From the NCBI GenBank assembly GCA_001939145.1, contig LSRX01000304.1, forward strand, positions 582,877 to 646,876: a DNA stretch of 64,000 bases, read 5' to 3'. Below the pieces are notes generated by a model, which had not been told where the DNA came from, ran no database searches, and saw only the letters and a program-made list of their open reading frames with translations. Positions 11,480-23,533 of this stretch are shown here, piece after piece. The stretch comes from Symbiodinium microadriaticum (lineage: Eukaryota > Sar > Dinophyceae > Suessiales > Symbiodiniaceae). Positions within the stretch are counted from its first letter, which is position 1. Each line of letters begins with the position of its first letter. The translations under genes were made by a program, and so were the position numbers.

Positions 11480-11579
11480 AACCCCAAAAAGTTTGAAACC
11501 AAATTGAGGACAAATAGTGCTGGGATTCCCTATACATTACTCTTAAGGATTGAGGCTATTGGGTTTCCAACTTTTGGGC
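11480..11579 (+). mobile_element. FB-Q
   Basis: Left aaccccaaaaagtttgaaac and right gggtttccaacttttggg form the inverted repeat; about 100 bp. Confidence 0.8.
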
Positions 11580-11789
11580 TTCTACTACAGGGGATTAGGG
11601 TTTTAGGGCTGTAGAGAAGAAGGGGTGTAGGGGTTGGGGGTTTAGAGTTCCGGGTTCCACTTCTTGCTCTCAACAGATTAGATCCCCCCCAACCCACATC
11701 CTCTTAGCACACGCCTGCTGTTGTCCGGAGGCTTCATGGTTTTCAGTCGTTGTCGACTGTCCTGATGTTTATGATGTCTTTTCTGACCC

Positions 11790-11882
11790 AGGTACGACCA
11801 TCATGGGATTAGGTCCCAAAAGACCAGCCTAATCGTCATGGCTTTGGGGACCTACCTCCATGATAGTAGTATAAATGGACCC
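11790..11882. mobile_element. FB-K
   Basis: accatcatgggattaggtcc left; ccatgatagtagtataaatg right. Confidence 0.8.
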
Positions 11883-13536
11883 TGTCGACATATACCAAGA
11901 GCTTCATAAGTTAAGATGTTTACGTGGTTTCAAGGATTCTACGCTTAGGGATCCTTCTATCCAGGATTCTATGCTTAGGCTTAGGGTTCTTGGACTTTCG
12001 CTTTGTGACGACGAGCAGCGTTTCAGCACCCCTCTGCTCAGGCATTTCCCATCAGTCCGTTCTCCAAGCAGAGGCATAACAGAAACAAGTCTCAAGGACA
12101 GAAACCCCAAACCCTTAACCGCCGAGATCCTCGCAACATATTTTAGGGCTTAGGGTTCAGGGGGGCAGGGTCTAGTCTAGGGCACAAAACCCTCATCCAA
12201 TTCTGCCGGGCTCGCATCGTGAACCTTGCAAGGCTTGCATATGAAGACAACATGAGAGATTAGGGACTGAGGTTACCCCAAACCCTAAACCCTACACCAT
12301 AAACCCTAAACCCAGACTGAGGTTTAAGACAATAGCGGGGCTGTGCTCACGAGAATGGGCTCCCGGAAGGTGTTGTTGTAGTTGCTAAGGGGCTCTAAGC
12401 GGATGATTTTGTTCAGTATTCCGACGCCTATATCCTATATTCGGCATGGACAGACGATGCAAAGCTTAGGATTTTAATTAGGGCTGTAGGAGTTAATGGG
12501 GTAGAATGCTTCGATAAGTTCAGGCCACAGGAGTGGCGATCCTAAAGCTAAACCCGAAACCGTGCCCAGATCCTTGGGTCAGAAGGATGGTCTGGGGTGC
12601 TCTGAAATGGCTCTTGGGTACTAGGGGAGGGCGTAGGGTTTAGGGTTGAGGGAATTTAGGGTTTAGGGTCTAGGTTGAGGGAATTTAGGGCTTAGGATTT
12701 AGGGTTTAGGGAAATTTAGGGTGCTCTTCGATGGTTCAACATGTGGCTTCAGCTGCTACGTGCTCCTTCGCTGTTTGCCATCGGCGCTGGTCTAATTCAA
12801 AGGAACTGAAGAGTGTCCGGTATCCCTTCCGAAGAGAAACCGGTCCAACAGAGCACCGTTTCGACAGGCAAAGCCGCGGAACTCAACCTCTGGTCGCCTG
12901 GTTCAGAACTCGGCAAGTAGACCTAAACCCAAGAACTCCTTAGGTTCAGGGTCGGGTTTACGAAGGGCGTATTGGGGGGGGAGGTTTTGTTTAGGGTTTA
13001 GGGTTCTAGGGTTTATAGGGTCTAGGGGTGTAGGGTCTAGGGGTTTAGGGTTTAGGCTGTAGGAACAAGCCTTCATTCCCTAAGGGTCCAAGTAGTCCTT
13101 ATTTATGGTTGTTGGTACCCATAAAGGCCCCAAGGTCCTTAAAGAAGGACGACTTGGACCCTTAGGGATTCAGATCTTCTTACCGTCTGCTCTGGGCCCC
13201 ATAGATTGACAGACTCGGGCGTCTAACTTCCGAGCGCCGAAAGCACCGAGCGCCCCGAATGAAAGTGTAGAGCCCCGCCTGTTGCAAAGACTCGACAAAA
13301 CCACTAGACCCCAGAAGCCCCAAAATCCCCCCAAATCCGCAAAAACAACGAGGAAACTACACAATGAGGCCCGACCCCTGAACCCTAAAGATGAAAAGGA
13401 GGTTATCCTGAAGCCTTCCTCCACTTTAACAGCCATTCTTCTAGGACTCCAGTTACCAAAAAAAGGTACAGATGAATAAATGTTTGGTTTAGGGGTTTGG
13501 TTTCGGGGTTATGGTTTAGTGGTTTTGGGTTTAAAA
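11883..13536. other. Gene-free mosaic
   Basis: CCCTAAA at 12277-12313; TTTAGGG at 12630-12720 and 12990-13062. The rest, including 12320-12620 and 13170-13480, is spacer with no supported gene. Confidence 0.65.
13078..13167. mobile_element. FB-W, single strong hairpin
   Basis: ccctaagggtccaagtagtc left and gacttggacccttaggg right, one mismatch in 23; 90 bp. A half-like copy is near 19703-19740. Confidence 0.88.
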
Positions 13537-13633
13537 CTTCCCCAATAAGCACAGGAAACAAAAGGTTAAACTTTCAGATTGCTACTAAATGATAAGAACC
13601 CCAAAAGTTTAAAGGTGAAGTCTTGGAGAACTA
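13537..13633 (+). mobile_element. FB-P
   Basis: Second copy of 7181-7277 with about 85-90 percent identity by eye. Confidence 0.82.
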
Positions 13634-13765
13634 AGTATCGTCAGTAAGCTACTATCCAGGTATCTGGCGCCCCTAAACCCAAAACCTAAAACCCAAAGCC
13701 CTAAACCCTAAGCCCCAAACCCTAACCTACTGTTTAAGTACCTGGCGCCCTCAGGATTAAGCAGC

Positions 13766-13850
13766 TGAGTTCCCGAAAATTGGGGACCCTAATATAGTAC
13801 CCTAAAGAGTAGGATCCTTGTTATAAGGACCCCAAAAAAGCAGCTGAGCT
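13766..13850. mobile_element. FB-L, worn
   Basis: cccgaaaattggggacccta, atatagtaccctaaagagta, aaggaccccaaaaaagc. The ends are instead agcagctgagtt and aagcagctgagct. Confidence 0.7.
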
Positions 13851-13916
13851 GACGGCAGAGGGATGATCAGGACGAGGAGGATAATGAGACAGGAAACCTT
13901 CAGTTGGATCGAGGTT

Positions 13917-14188
13917 GAGAGTTTAAGGTTTAGGGTCTAGAGTAGAGAGTTCAAGGTCTAGAGCTTCAGGTTTTAGGATTTAGAGTTTAATGGTTAGGGC
14001 TTAGAGGTTAGAGTTTCAAGTTTAGGTTTACTTTTTAGGGTTTAGAGTTTAAGGTTTAGGGCCTAGGGTATAGAGTTTAAGGTCTAGGGTGTAGGGTTTA
14101 GGGTCTAGAGATTGAGGTATAGGGTTTAGAGTTTAGGGTTGAGGGTTTAGGGTTTCAGGTTTAGGGCTTAATGCTTAGAGTTTACCTG
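13917..14188 (+). repeat. Long, strongly degenerate TTTAGGG tract
   Basis: About 270 bp of GTTTAGGG, GTCTAGAG, GTTTAAGG and similar variants with the 7-bp rhythm still visible. It looks like one of the oldest tracts in the window. Confidence 0.85.
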
Positions 14189-15215
14189 GAACGCCGAAGT
14201 TGCGCACTTTTGTTGCCACTGCACTCAAAACTCGTAGCTGCAATAATTCTTGCCACTGGAGGCGCAAACTTGCCACTGGCATTTCTATTTCCATTAATGT
14301 CATGACAGCCGATGTTCTTAGGATAACCTTCAACAGTTTTGGGGTAGTACAACGAATCATATAGCAATCGGCTTATCGCTTTGGCGCCGACAAGATCAGT
14401 GACGAGTATAGATATCTTGTCTTTGCGGTTGTCCAAATCACTTTGGGGTACAAATCTGAAGACCCCAGGCTCATGACCCAAAAGCCCTCAAAAAGCTGAA
14501 CGTGTCTTAGCCGCACAAGCGAGCCCTCTTGGGCATGAGCCGCTGCTCGCTCTATAGGTGCAAACCCTGTGCAGAGTCTTCGGTTTTGGAAAGGACCAGC
14601 AGATTTTGTGTAAAGTTAACGGCTCAAGCAAAATATATTGGAGTTTTAAAGGAATTTCGTCTTTTTCTGCAAGCAGCCCGGTGGCGCAGAAATCCGCAGA
14701 AGTGGCGCAGAAACCCGCAGAAGTGGCGCAGAAAACCGTAGGCAGTATTTGGTGCAGATTTTATGCATGCATGACGCCTTTTCGCAAGAGTCGCTCCGCT
14801 TGATTTTTTCGCTTGCGAAAGCAATGGCTTCGTTGCACACCCGCTGGTGCCGCAATGGCCGTGAAGGATCGCCGACTCCGTTGAATCTCAATCCTATGTA
14901 GCACATCTTGATGCATGGATGTTTGTACAAGCTGATGCTCCGCAGGAAAGCTGGTCGCATGCCGCTGAATCGTCGGTCATACTCCGGTCAGATGCCGGAA
15001 GAATATCGCTACCTTGACCCGGAGCGTTAATTTGTCTCTGGCAGGTGGCGGGGTGAACTCCTGTAGCTGTACGAGGTACACTAGCAAAGGTGCGGGAATG
15101 AACATGTGCGAAGGGCACGATCCATTTCCTGGTTTGCCTGATTCCGTGGTGAAGTGATTTTCGCAACCGCCCAAAACTTGCCACCCAGTGGCTGGTTTCA
15201 ACATTTTGCATCAAC
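14189..15215 (-). other. Unique segment with coding-like pieces, unknown
   Basis: About 1 kb almost free of telomere-like repeats. The minus strand has several partly open frames, for example KDKISILVTDLVGAKAISRL (about 14380-14440) and WQVLGGCENHFTTE (about 15130-15190), never joined in one frame. A 21-bp unit (gtggcgcagaaacccgcagaa) repeats three times at 14681-14741. Probably a degraded gene; no family recognised. Confidence 0.3.
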
Positions 15216-15459
15216 TATGGCTTTCAAGGTAAGGTTAAGAATTTAGGGTTTAGGGTTTAGGGTCGGCTGTGTCGGATTATTTGCTTTAGGGCTTGAAGGT
15301 TTAGGGCTCAGGTTTATGGGTTTTTTCCGATGTTTACGGGTTCGGGGTTTAAGGCTGGTTTGTGGTTGGAGAGCTTACGGCTAAGACGACAGTTCTAGGC
15401 CGCTGCATTCCATCAGTATACCCACATGTAAGTAAAGAGCAAAGCTACTAATCTTAGGA

Positions 15460-15560
15460 GCTGAGTACCCTAGCCCCCTCAAAAGTTAACCTGTTCAACT
15501 ATATGTTCAACTATATGGTAGGAGCATATAAACCCCAAAACGTGAAAAGGTTGCCTGGCC
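15460..15560. mobile_element. FB-B, right end diverged
   Basis: FB-B ends are GGCTGAGTACCCTAGCCC. Here gctgagtaccctagcccc is clear and the right end is worn. Confidence 0.65.
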
Positions 15561-16639
15561 AGCTACGGGGTAATCAATCATTCAAGCCCTTACATTAAGC
15601 TACATCGTTCCGGTCAAAGGCTTCAGGGTTAGCTCCAGAGCTGTCTGCACTTTCGGCGTAGAGCTTGGAGTAGGGTTGCGGGTTCAGGGTTTATGGTTGG
15701 GGATTTGCACCTCAGGCTTTGTTCTCGGGCTTCGACTTCGGGATTTATTGAGGTCTAAGGTTGTTGTATAGACATCTGCCTTTATATCAGGTTTCGGCTT
15801 TTGGTAACAAGGCCTCAGAGAGGTTCAAAGCAGACATGGATATCCCACGTGAACCATCTTGAAGTCGAATCAAACAGGGTAAGGAGTAGTACCTACTGTA
15901 AATGGCTGATATTTGTGTGCGTCCTTGGCCCCTCAAATGAAGCAGACCAGGGCGTCGGCTCGCGTGGACAGCGAGTGAGTGAGGCGACTGTTGATCACCT
16001 GTCCGTGGCCGCATAGAATTTATAGGGTTAAGGGCTTCAGGGTTAAGGGCTTCAGGGTTTGGTTGCCTTGGGGAATGAACTTGTGTCATTTGCCGAAAGT
16101 GACTCTTCGGCTTCCTCAACCCTAATCAGGGGACCTTATTATCGAACCCTATAGCTAGTACCCTGAAAGGAACCCCTTAAAGGGACCGTCTTTAAAGTCT
16201 CAAGGCCCCTAGGTACCCTAAACCCTACACCCTAAACACTGCAGCCAGGTGGGAGGCAAAAAACATGCTGCCGGGCTCCTGCACACACCCATGATTTGGA
16301 GTCAATTTCGGCTCACCGTAAGCTACGCCTTGTTTCCCCAAAAATGTCAAGATTTGGGGTTCAAATTAGGGGTTTGCTCATGCGGGTTTGGTTTGGGGCA
16401 TCATGGTTCTGGAAAAACCTAGGATTCAAGATGAGGTTTTGACTATATTCAAGAGAACACTAAGGCGACGCTAAGCCCCAAACCCCCCACCCCCCAGGCC
16501 CTAAACCCTAAACCCTAAGTCCTACGTACTAAGCAGCAGGTCGATGGTCTTCTTCGGTTCGGCTACTCGGCCCTGGGCTACTGCCATTTGCCTTGCCTCT
16601 GGGCCGCGATCTTCGGAGTCAGAAAAGCAGAGGGGCGCA

Positions 16640-16748
16640 TAATATAGGGGCCTTAATAATTAGAATAGGGTTTTGGGGCCCATTATACTATAGTTATAAT
16701 AAGGACCCCCCAAAAGAATATAGGTAATTATTGAAGCCCCTATAGTAG
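16640..16748. mobile_element. FB-D, best copy
   Basis: 109 bp; left taatataggggccttaataa pairs with right ttattgaagcccctatagta. Confidence 0.88.
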
Positions 16749-16883
16749 GGTACTGTAGAACAAAGGGGTCCTCATTGAGGGTGCGGCGCAGGCCTAAGGC
16801 CTAAGGCTTAAGGTTTAGTGCACCTTACTCAGGATTACGGGGTCCGGGGTCAGGGTACCGTATCTGAGCCTTGAAACGTCTTT

Positions 16884-16971
16884 ATACCCATGGGCCCCTA
16901 AGTAGTTCTGGGACTACCTTAGGATTCTAAATATGAACCACAGAAAGGAACTACTTAGGGGCCTATGGGTA
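16884..16971. mobile_element. FB-E, best copy
   Basis: 88 bp; tacccatgggcccctaagta pairs with tacttaggggcctatgggta with one mismatch. Confidence 0.92.
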
Positions 16972-17036
16972 AAGTGTCTCCGTTGCAACAGTTTGTGCAG
17001 GGCTTTGCATCGCGTCGGGCCTGCTTCCTTTTCTGN

Positions 17037-17634
17037 AAACCTAAAACCCAAAAACCCTAAACCCCTAAACTCTAAACCCTTAAACCCTTAACGCCCCAAA
17101 ACCCTCAAACCCAAAACCCTTAAAACCCGTAAACCCTTAAACCCTTAGGCCCGAAAACCCTAAAGCGCAAAAGAAAAGCGCCTTAGCGCTTCCCCCGTTG
17201 TCGCCAGTTCTTCCGCTGAGGCCCGGCCTCAGCAGTCACCATTAGGGTTTCAAGGGCTTTAGGGTTTAGGGTCTTAGGCTTTTAGGGCTTCGGTTTAGGG
17301 GTTTAGGGTTTTTAGCGTTTTTTTCCGGATTTAGGGCTTTCGGGTCTTCACCCGAAGGCCCTGTTAAAGGGATTCTCCCAAAGTTCCATTTAGAGGGTGC
17401 CAGAAGGGTTCTATACAGGGTTCTATAGCGCTTTTAGGGCTTAAGACTCCATGTATGTACCTCTATACTCTATGGTTCTATAGGGTTGTTAGAAACCCCT
17501 AAGACCCTAAAGCCCTAAAACCCTAAACCCTAAGACCGTGAACCCTAAAGCCCTAAACCCTAAATCCCTAAAACCCTAAACCCCAAACCCTAAACCCCAA
17601 AGACCCTAAAACCCTAAAATCCTAAACCCTAAAC
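17037..17634. repeat. Telomere-like triplet of blocks, alternating strand
   Basis: CCCTAAA-type at 17037-17165, TTTAGGG-type at 17243-17322, CCCTAAA-type at 17495-17634. Between them lies 'gttctatacagggttctata'-type sequence (17400-17490) that recurs near 31297-31340. Confidence 0.88.
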
Positions 17635-17694
17635 AGGGCAGGCTCACAGCCCTTAGAGCTACCCCCAGCGGAATCCTCTTGGGGATCCGATTTT

Positions 17695-17943
17695 TGGGTA
17701 TCCCAATGCTCAGTTTGCAATATGGCAACTACCCTAAGGATCCATGTCCCCAAATAGCATCATATACTTTGGCCCCAGAGTACCTATATAGGGACGACTT
17801 TAAAACCAAAGTATATACCATTTGGGTACATGGACCCTTAAGGCAACTAGGTTCCCAAATAAAAAGGGCAAAAGGGTACTGCTGCGGATTTTCGGCAACA
17901 AGGCGCATCCCAAAAGGTGTAAGGGTAGTATTGGGATACCCAG
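17695..17943. mobile_element. FB-M, long hairpin
   Basis: About 249 bp. Outer arms gggtatcccaat (17696) and attgggataccc (17931); inner arms catgtccccaaat and tatactttgg (17742-17771) pair with ccaaagtatataccatttgg (17806). The largest inverted repeat in the window. Confidence 0.85.
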
Positions 17944-18186
17944 AAACCCAAGTGAGAGGGCTTCTGCATAAAATTTTCAAGTCGGGGTCCGCAATGAGGA
18001 CCTGAACCGGATAACAAGGTAATACCGTAGCTTACATGGTTTAGGGTTTAAGGTTTAGGGTTCGAAGGGGGGGTCTTAGGCTTTCGGGGTTATGCCTTGC
18101 CCTAAACACTCAACCCAGAATCATCTAGAACCCCCTTGACTTGCCTGGTTTGGCAGGCCTGAACCCTAAACCCTACACGCTAAACC

Positions 18187-18282
18187 TTACCTGGACCCCA
18201 AATAACCTACCTTTTTGGGGTTCCTTATTCTGGTTCCTATATATAAGTCCTTAAAACAGTAGGTTCTTTGGGGTTAAGGTAA
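18187..18282 (+). mobile_element. FB-R
   Basis: ttacctggaccccaaataac left; tttggggttaaggtaaaccc right. Confidence 0.78.
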
Positions 18283-18652
18283 ACCCTAAGAATGAGAAGG
18301 TTCCTAAACCCTATTACTAAACCCTAAACCGTAAACCCTAGACCGGATCTGGGCTTGTGCCACTTCAAACGGAGCACGGCTCGCGGGTGGAGGTCTGCAG
18401 TTGCCAAGCTCAGACCTTCCAGCCTAAACCTAAGACGATCTTGGGGTTTAGGGCTCAGGGTTCGGGGGTTTAGGGTTTAGGGGTTTAGGGGTTTCGGGTT
18501 TAGGGTTTTAGGGCTCAGGGTTCAGGGGTTTAGGGTTTAACCGGCTTCATGGCATATTTTCGAAATGCGTCTCTCGGTGACGAATTCGGGTGTGAAGAAT
18601 AGCAAAAGCTTATCAAGTCCTCCCCCCAAAAGCCACGCGTTTCAATCACTGG

Positions 18653-19113
18653 TTACAACGGCCCGAAGCTCCGAACCCCCAAAACTGAATCATAGTGAAC
18701 CTGACTACAGTCGAGAACTAGGGAACCCTTGAGGAATAGTGTTTCGCATTGATGATGCAGGCGAACCACCTTTGCTAACTGCATGGTCTTGAAGGCCGTG
18801 CACTTCCACTCCAACCCTGGAGGGGGTGGCAGGTTGGGGTGAATGTATCCGTAGTAAAGGGCTTCGCTCAAGCCCTCCGGGACGCCGTAGGGCCACGGCC
18901 AGGCGAGCGGCCATCTTTGTCAGGGCGTTTGCTTCCCGCGCGAGTTGAACGAGGCACCAAAGAAGAATAAGGTGCTCGTGGGGTGGCAGCGATGTGTGCC
19001 ATGTGCTCCGTCATCTGACATTGCCAGAAATCACCGTGGGATCCCAAGAGCTTCCTGGCCTCCTCGTGCAAGGCCGTGAATTTGTCGTAGAGGGCACCGG
19101 ATTCCGGGTTCCG
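18653..19113 (-). pseudogene. Frameshifted gene fragment, function unknown
   Basis: Three consecutive coding-like segments in three frames: KFTALHEEARKLLGSHGDFW then QMTEHMAHIAATP; after a shift near 18985, HLILLWCLVQLAREANALTK; after another near 18875, SEALYYGYIHPNLPPPPGLE continuing to a stop at 18653. Amino-acid use is globular, unlike the shadow ORFs around. I recognise no family. It could also be a degraded transposon ORF, or exons with very short introns. Confidence 0.5.
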
Positions 19114-20082
19114 GGTTTGGGGTTGTGTGGTTGAGGGTTTCGGGGGCGCCTCGCATCAGAAGATAGGGAACCCCATCGCAAGCCCAAAGAGCTAGGATCC
19201 TAATCAAAAACTGGGCCTGTAACCAAGGGGTTTAGGGTTTAGGGGGACCGCGAATATCAAAACACTCCATCCCCCCCCCCAATCCAAGGCGGCAGCAGAA
19301 ATCGAAGCAGCTTTACCTCAGGAGTGAAGGGTTCCTCTAAGTGTGCCTTCATAATACCCTAAGCCCGAAAACTATAAGGTAAGGTATAAAGGCCTTATTA
19401 TAAACTCTAAACCCTAGACCTACAAAACTCTAAGGGCTTCCTAAGAGCCTAAACCTATAAGACTCTAAGGGCTTTCTAAAACCCTAAACCCTAAACCTAC
19501 AAGACTACAGGGGCTTTCTAAAGCCCTAAACCCTCAGTCCAGAAAGGCATTTAGAACCCTAAAATCCTAAACGCTAAACCCCTAAACCCTTAACCCCTAA
19601 ACTCCTAAACCCTAAACCCTTAACCTCTGAACCCCTAAACCCCAAACACAGGGTTTCCTGGGTTCATTATGCAGCGCAGAAAGGTTGGCTCAGTGGGTTG
19701 AGGCTTACCCTAAGGGTCCATGTGCTCCTTTAAGGTTTCTTTAAGAGTTCCTTTGAGGCTTCTACAGGATTTTGGTTTGAAGGGTTTAAGGTTTAGGGGT
19801 TTAGGGGTTTAGGGGTTTAGGGGTTTAGGGGTTTAGGGGTTTAGGGTTGAGGGTTAGGGGTTCTATAGGATTTTGGGGTTTAAGGGTCAATGTGCTCATG
19901 TAGTATATACTCCCTATTCAAGTACCCCTAAACCCCTAAACCCTAAACCCTTAGGGTTACTCACCACACGCAGATTTGAAGTTCCATCAAGCAGGTTGGA
20001 TTTCGGAGTCCATAGGGCTTTGGTAGGGCTTACCTGTAGCCGACAAGACCACGGCCCCTTCAGGGTTCCTTATTATGGCTTC

Positions 20083-20116
<34 letters not shown>

Positions 20117-20215
20117 TATTTGTTTATTTATTTATTTATTTATTCATTTATTTATTTATTTATTTAATGTTTATTTAATTATACATATACTGTATTATAT
20201 ATATATATATAGGGA
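20083..20215. repeat. TA and TTTA microsatellite
   Basis: (TA)n, then (TTTA)n with one ttca, then (TA)n. A similar compound array is at 48152-48240. Confidence 0.97.
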
Positions 20216-20427
20216 GATAGATAGCCACTTAACTTAAATGGTACGTCTTTCGAACCCACAGGCATCGGATTTTGGGACTTAGGGGTTGAGGACTCTGGGA
20301 TCTACGGCTGAAGGCTAAACGCCTAAGTTGGGAGGTTTAGGGTTTAGGGGTTTAGGGTTTAGGGATTTAGGGGTTTAGGGGTAGGGTCGCGGAAGAAGGG
20401 CTCTAGCGCAGCTGCATGCTCAGAGCA

Positions 20428-20612
20428 AGGTTTGTAGGGCTTCGGGTTTCGGGTTTCGGGTTTCGGGTTTAGGGTCTTGGGTTTAGGGTTTTGGGTTTTG
20501 GGTTTAGGGTTTTGGGTTTAGGGTCTAGGGTTTTGGGTTTGGGGTTTTGGGTTTAGGTTTAGTGATTTAGGGTTTTGGGTTTTGGGTTCAGGGTTTTGGA
20601 TTTAGGGTAGAC
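20428..20612 (+). repeat. TTTCGGG/TTTTGGG variant tract
   Basis: Units change along the tract from TTTCGGG (four in a row) to TTTTGGG and TTTAGGG, showing local homogenisation of different variants. Confidence 0.9.
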
Positions 20613-21011
20613 CCATCCCCTGACTTACTGGGGATCTGAGTACAAAGGCTCTTGAAGACAGAATTACATTCTTGTTGCTCAGGATCCGGAAGCGCATGAC
20701 GAAGTACTCAGCATTGCCAAGCAAGAGCTCATCGTCGTCATCACCATCATCACCGAAAGCTGCGCCCTAAACCCTAAATCCTAAACCCTAAATTGGCATC
20801 AGCACATCGTCCTCGACCCCTCCTGCACCGCCTTTGAGACGTGGCAGCAAGTCGCAGACACAAATGTCACCTGTTCGCAAGTTTAGGGTTTTTGGGTGAA
20901 ATGTCCCCGTTGCGAAACTCCAAGCGATCATAATGTTGCATCGAAACCCCCCCCATTTACCAACTACCATCATCAAAAGCCATTTGTAGCAATGATACAA
21001 GGCTAACTTTA

Positions 21012-21118
21012 GTTGAGGGGCCTGAATAATTTGAATGGGGTTTTTGGGGTATACTATAGTACCATAATCATAAGAAACCCAAAGGAATAACATTGGTAAT
21101 TGCTTAGGCCTTATAATT
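21012..21118. mobile_element. FB-D
   Basis: gaggggcctgaataatttg at the left and ggtaattgcttaggccttat at the right. Confidence 0.8.
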
Positions 21119-21465
21119 AAAGTAACTCAGTGAGACCAGTTCTTGAGACAGCGACGAGACGCAGGACAACAACCCTAAACCAAAACCCTAAACCCTAAGC
21201 CCCTGAACCCTCAAACCCCTAAACCCCAAAGCCTCTTCGACGAAACCCCTGAGCCACGCTAGGTGCATGCCGGGCTTGGGGCATCTACGCTCGAACCCCC
21301 CTACACTCCCTAAGCCCCCAAAAGCCTAAGCCCTGAACCCCTAAACCCTATAACGTTAACCGCAAACCCAGCTCCCGCTGCTACATCCTCAAACCATGAC
21401 CCCTACATCCTAAACCCAGACCTCAGGCCATCGCCCAAAATCCGGAACCCTAAATCCCCACCACT

Positions 21466-21560
21466 ACCCTTGGGCTCCACAGTAGTTCCTTTTTGGGGTT
21501 ACCTTCTAGGATCCCCAAACAGGACCCACAAAAAAGGAATTACAATGGAGCATATGGGTA
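21466..21560. mobile_element. FB-E
   Basis: tacccttgggctccacagta left; tggagcatatgggta right. Confidence 0.85.
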
Positions 21561-21690
21561 GGCCCTATAATTACCTTGACCCCAGCAAGCCCCAAACTGG
21601 CCCGCAAATCTGTGCATCCGGAGCTGCCAATTTCGTGAAGCGCCCGACGCGGGCTCCGAGCTTTGCGATGCGCGCCGCGCGCATGATGAC

Positions 21691-21862
21691 CACTTGGTTG
21701 CCCACCTGAGGTTGGGATTCGAGTCGTTGTGGGGGGAAGTTTGCTTTGACTTGGTTGCATTTCCGAGATTTGGATTTGGGTCGTTTTGTCGTAAGTTCTA
21801 CTATGACTTGGTTGCCCAATCTCATTTGGATTTGGGTCGCTTTGGGGGAGGTTCTACGATTT
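21691..21862 (+). repeat. 57-bp minisatellite, three copies
   Basis: Copies begin cacttggttgccc (21691), gacttggttgc (21748) and gacttggttgccc (21805); each ends near a gaagttctac-like word. 57 is divisible by 3, so frames stay open through it. Confidence 0.85.
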
Positions 21863-22107
21863 GGATTTTGGATCTTGGAGTCTTTAGTTAGTGGGCTCAT
21901 GAGCACATTGGGCTTATCCCACCTGAGATTGGGTTTGGGGGTTTAGGGGTTTGGGGAGGGTTAAGCAGTCTTAAGCGGGTGTACCTGCACTTTAGAAAGG
22001 AAACTCGATGAGGTGGGTGGTGGCTTTCAGGGAGGCGGCTTCGACTGGTGCTTTGGAGCTTGAGGTTTCTATGCAGGCCTTATGCGGTGGCAAACCTGAT
22101 CCTGAAC

Positions 22108-22753
22108 GACGAACCCTATACCCCTAAACCCTAAACCGAAACTCTACACCTTAAACCCTACACCCTAAACCCTAAACCCTAAACCCTATAAACCCTAAAC
22201 CCCATAAACCCTAAACCCTAAACCCTATAAACCCTAAACCCCTATGTTTGAGAGGGCGTCTCCAGGGTGTGTCGGGTTGAAGGCCGCAAGAGTTGCGGCT
22301 TCGTGGTTGCAGATCTAGGGCTCTGGGTCTAAAGCCCTGCCCTAAACCCCTAAACCCCTAAACCCCTAAACCCCTAAACCCCTAAACCCCTAAACCCCTG
22401 AACCCCTAAACCCTAAACCCCTAAACCCCCAAAGCCCTAAATCCTAAATCCTAAACCCTAAACCCCTGAAACCCTAAACCCTATATCCTAAACCCTAAAC
22501 CCCTAAAGCCCTAAAACCCCTAAACCCCTAAACCCCTAAAGCCCTAAAACCCCTAAACCCCTAAAGCCCTAAAACCCTAGACCCTTAGAAGGGAGGACTC
22601 AAGGCCTTAGTGCAGTTTGCACTCTGGGGCTTAGTGGGTTTAGGGTTTTAGGGTTTAGGGGTTTAGGGCTTACGGCTTAGGGGTTTAGGGGTTTAGGGTT
22701 TGGGGGGTTTAGGGTTCAGGGTTTTAGGGGTTTAGGGCTTAGGGTTTAGGGTG
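22108..22753. repeat. Large opposed telomere-like block
   Basis: CCCTAAA-type tracts at 22108-22245 and 22338-22590 are followed after about 35 bp by TTTAGGG-type units at 22627-22753. The two orientations face each other, so the block could fold on itself. Confidence 0.9.
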
Positions 22754-23229
22754 GTTCAGGTGGTTGAAGTGCAGAGGACTTGGGCGGCGTTGTGGCGCAG
22801 AGTTCCGGACAGTTCAGTTTCTGTCTTCGTCTTCCGGGCTCTTGTTTGCCAAGTGCCCAGTCTAAGCCTCTAAGCGTCCCAATCCCGAAAGCACAGACGA
22901 CGACTCTAAGTCATACATATCACCACATGAATCCGTGGCTAAACTCTAAACTCCACACCCCAGGCCCTGAACCCCTAGAGCCCTGAGCCTACGGCTCTGG
23001 GTTTAGAGGGCTAGTTGGAGGTTCTTCTAGGTGGAGGTTGCGAGAGGTGGGTAATAGACATATTAGGGGGACTTACAACCCCCCACTTATAACACCCATG
23101 AGCCTCCAAGTAGACCCTAAACCCTAAACCCCCCGCAGAACACTGAAAAGAACTCGTAAGAGAACCCTTAAAGGAACCTTCCCTAAATTCAGGGTGCACT
23201 TACGGTTTGGGAAGGTTCTACTGTGACTT

Positions 23230-23350
23230 ACCCTGATGCTCTCAGGACTCATATAACAAGGCTTTTGGGCCCAAGGACCTTAGTGTATGGTTTCGGGTGT
23301 AGCGTTAAGGGTTTCGAGCTTTGGGTTTGGGCCATTTTGAGCCACAGGGT
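23230..23350. mobile_element. FB-S, interrupted
   Basis: accctgatgctctcaggact left, gggccattttgagccacagg right, with telomere-like sequence in the middle. Confidence 0.7.
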
Positions 23351-23438
23351 TAGAAAGGCTTAGTAGGGTTTAAGGTTGCAGGGCAGTAGAGTGTAGGAGT
23401 CGATTGTACAGGGCTTGTAAGGGGGTTGGGGATACTCT

Positions 23439-23533
23439 ATACCCATAGGCTCCTAAGTAGTTCCTTTTTGTGGTTTATATTTAGAATCCTATAAGGGAAT
23501 CCCAAAAAGGAACTACTTGGGGGCCTCTAGGTA
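23439..23533. mobile_element. FB-E
   Basis: tacccataggctcctaagta left; tacttgggggcctctaggta right. Confidence 0.9.

Larger units (their letters stand above)
15561..18186. other. Gene-free mosaic
   Basis: Small tracts at 16213-16240, 16481-16525, 18035-18072 and 18161-18186. 15600-16130 and 16250-16480 are unique spacer; one undetermined base at 17036. Confidence 0.65.
19114..21011. other. Gene-free mosaic
   Basis: CCCTAAA at 19553-19652, 19925-19955, 20764-20793; TTTAGGG at 19225-19245, 19785-19868, 20331-20390. 19380-19550 has repeated ctaaaccctacaagactcta words. Confidence 0.65.

Noticed and set aside
10958-11502. Long open frames across the first gap
   Set aside because: They consist almost wholly of undetermined bases.
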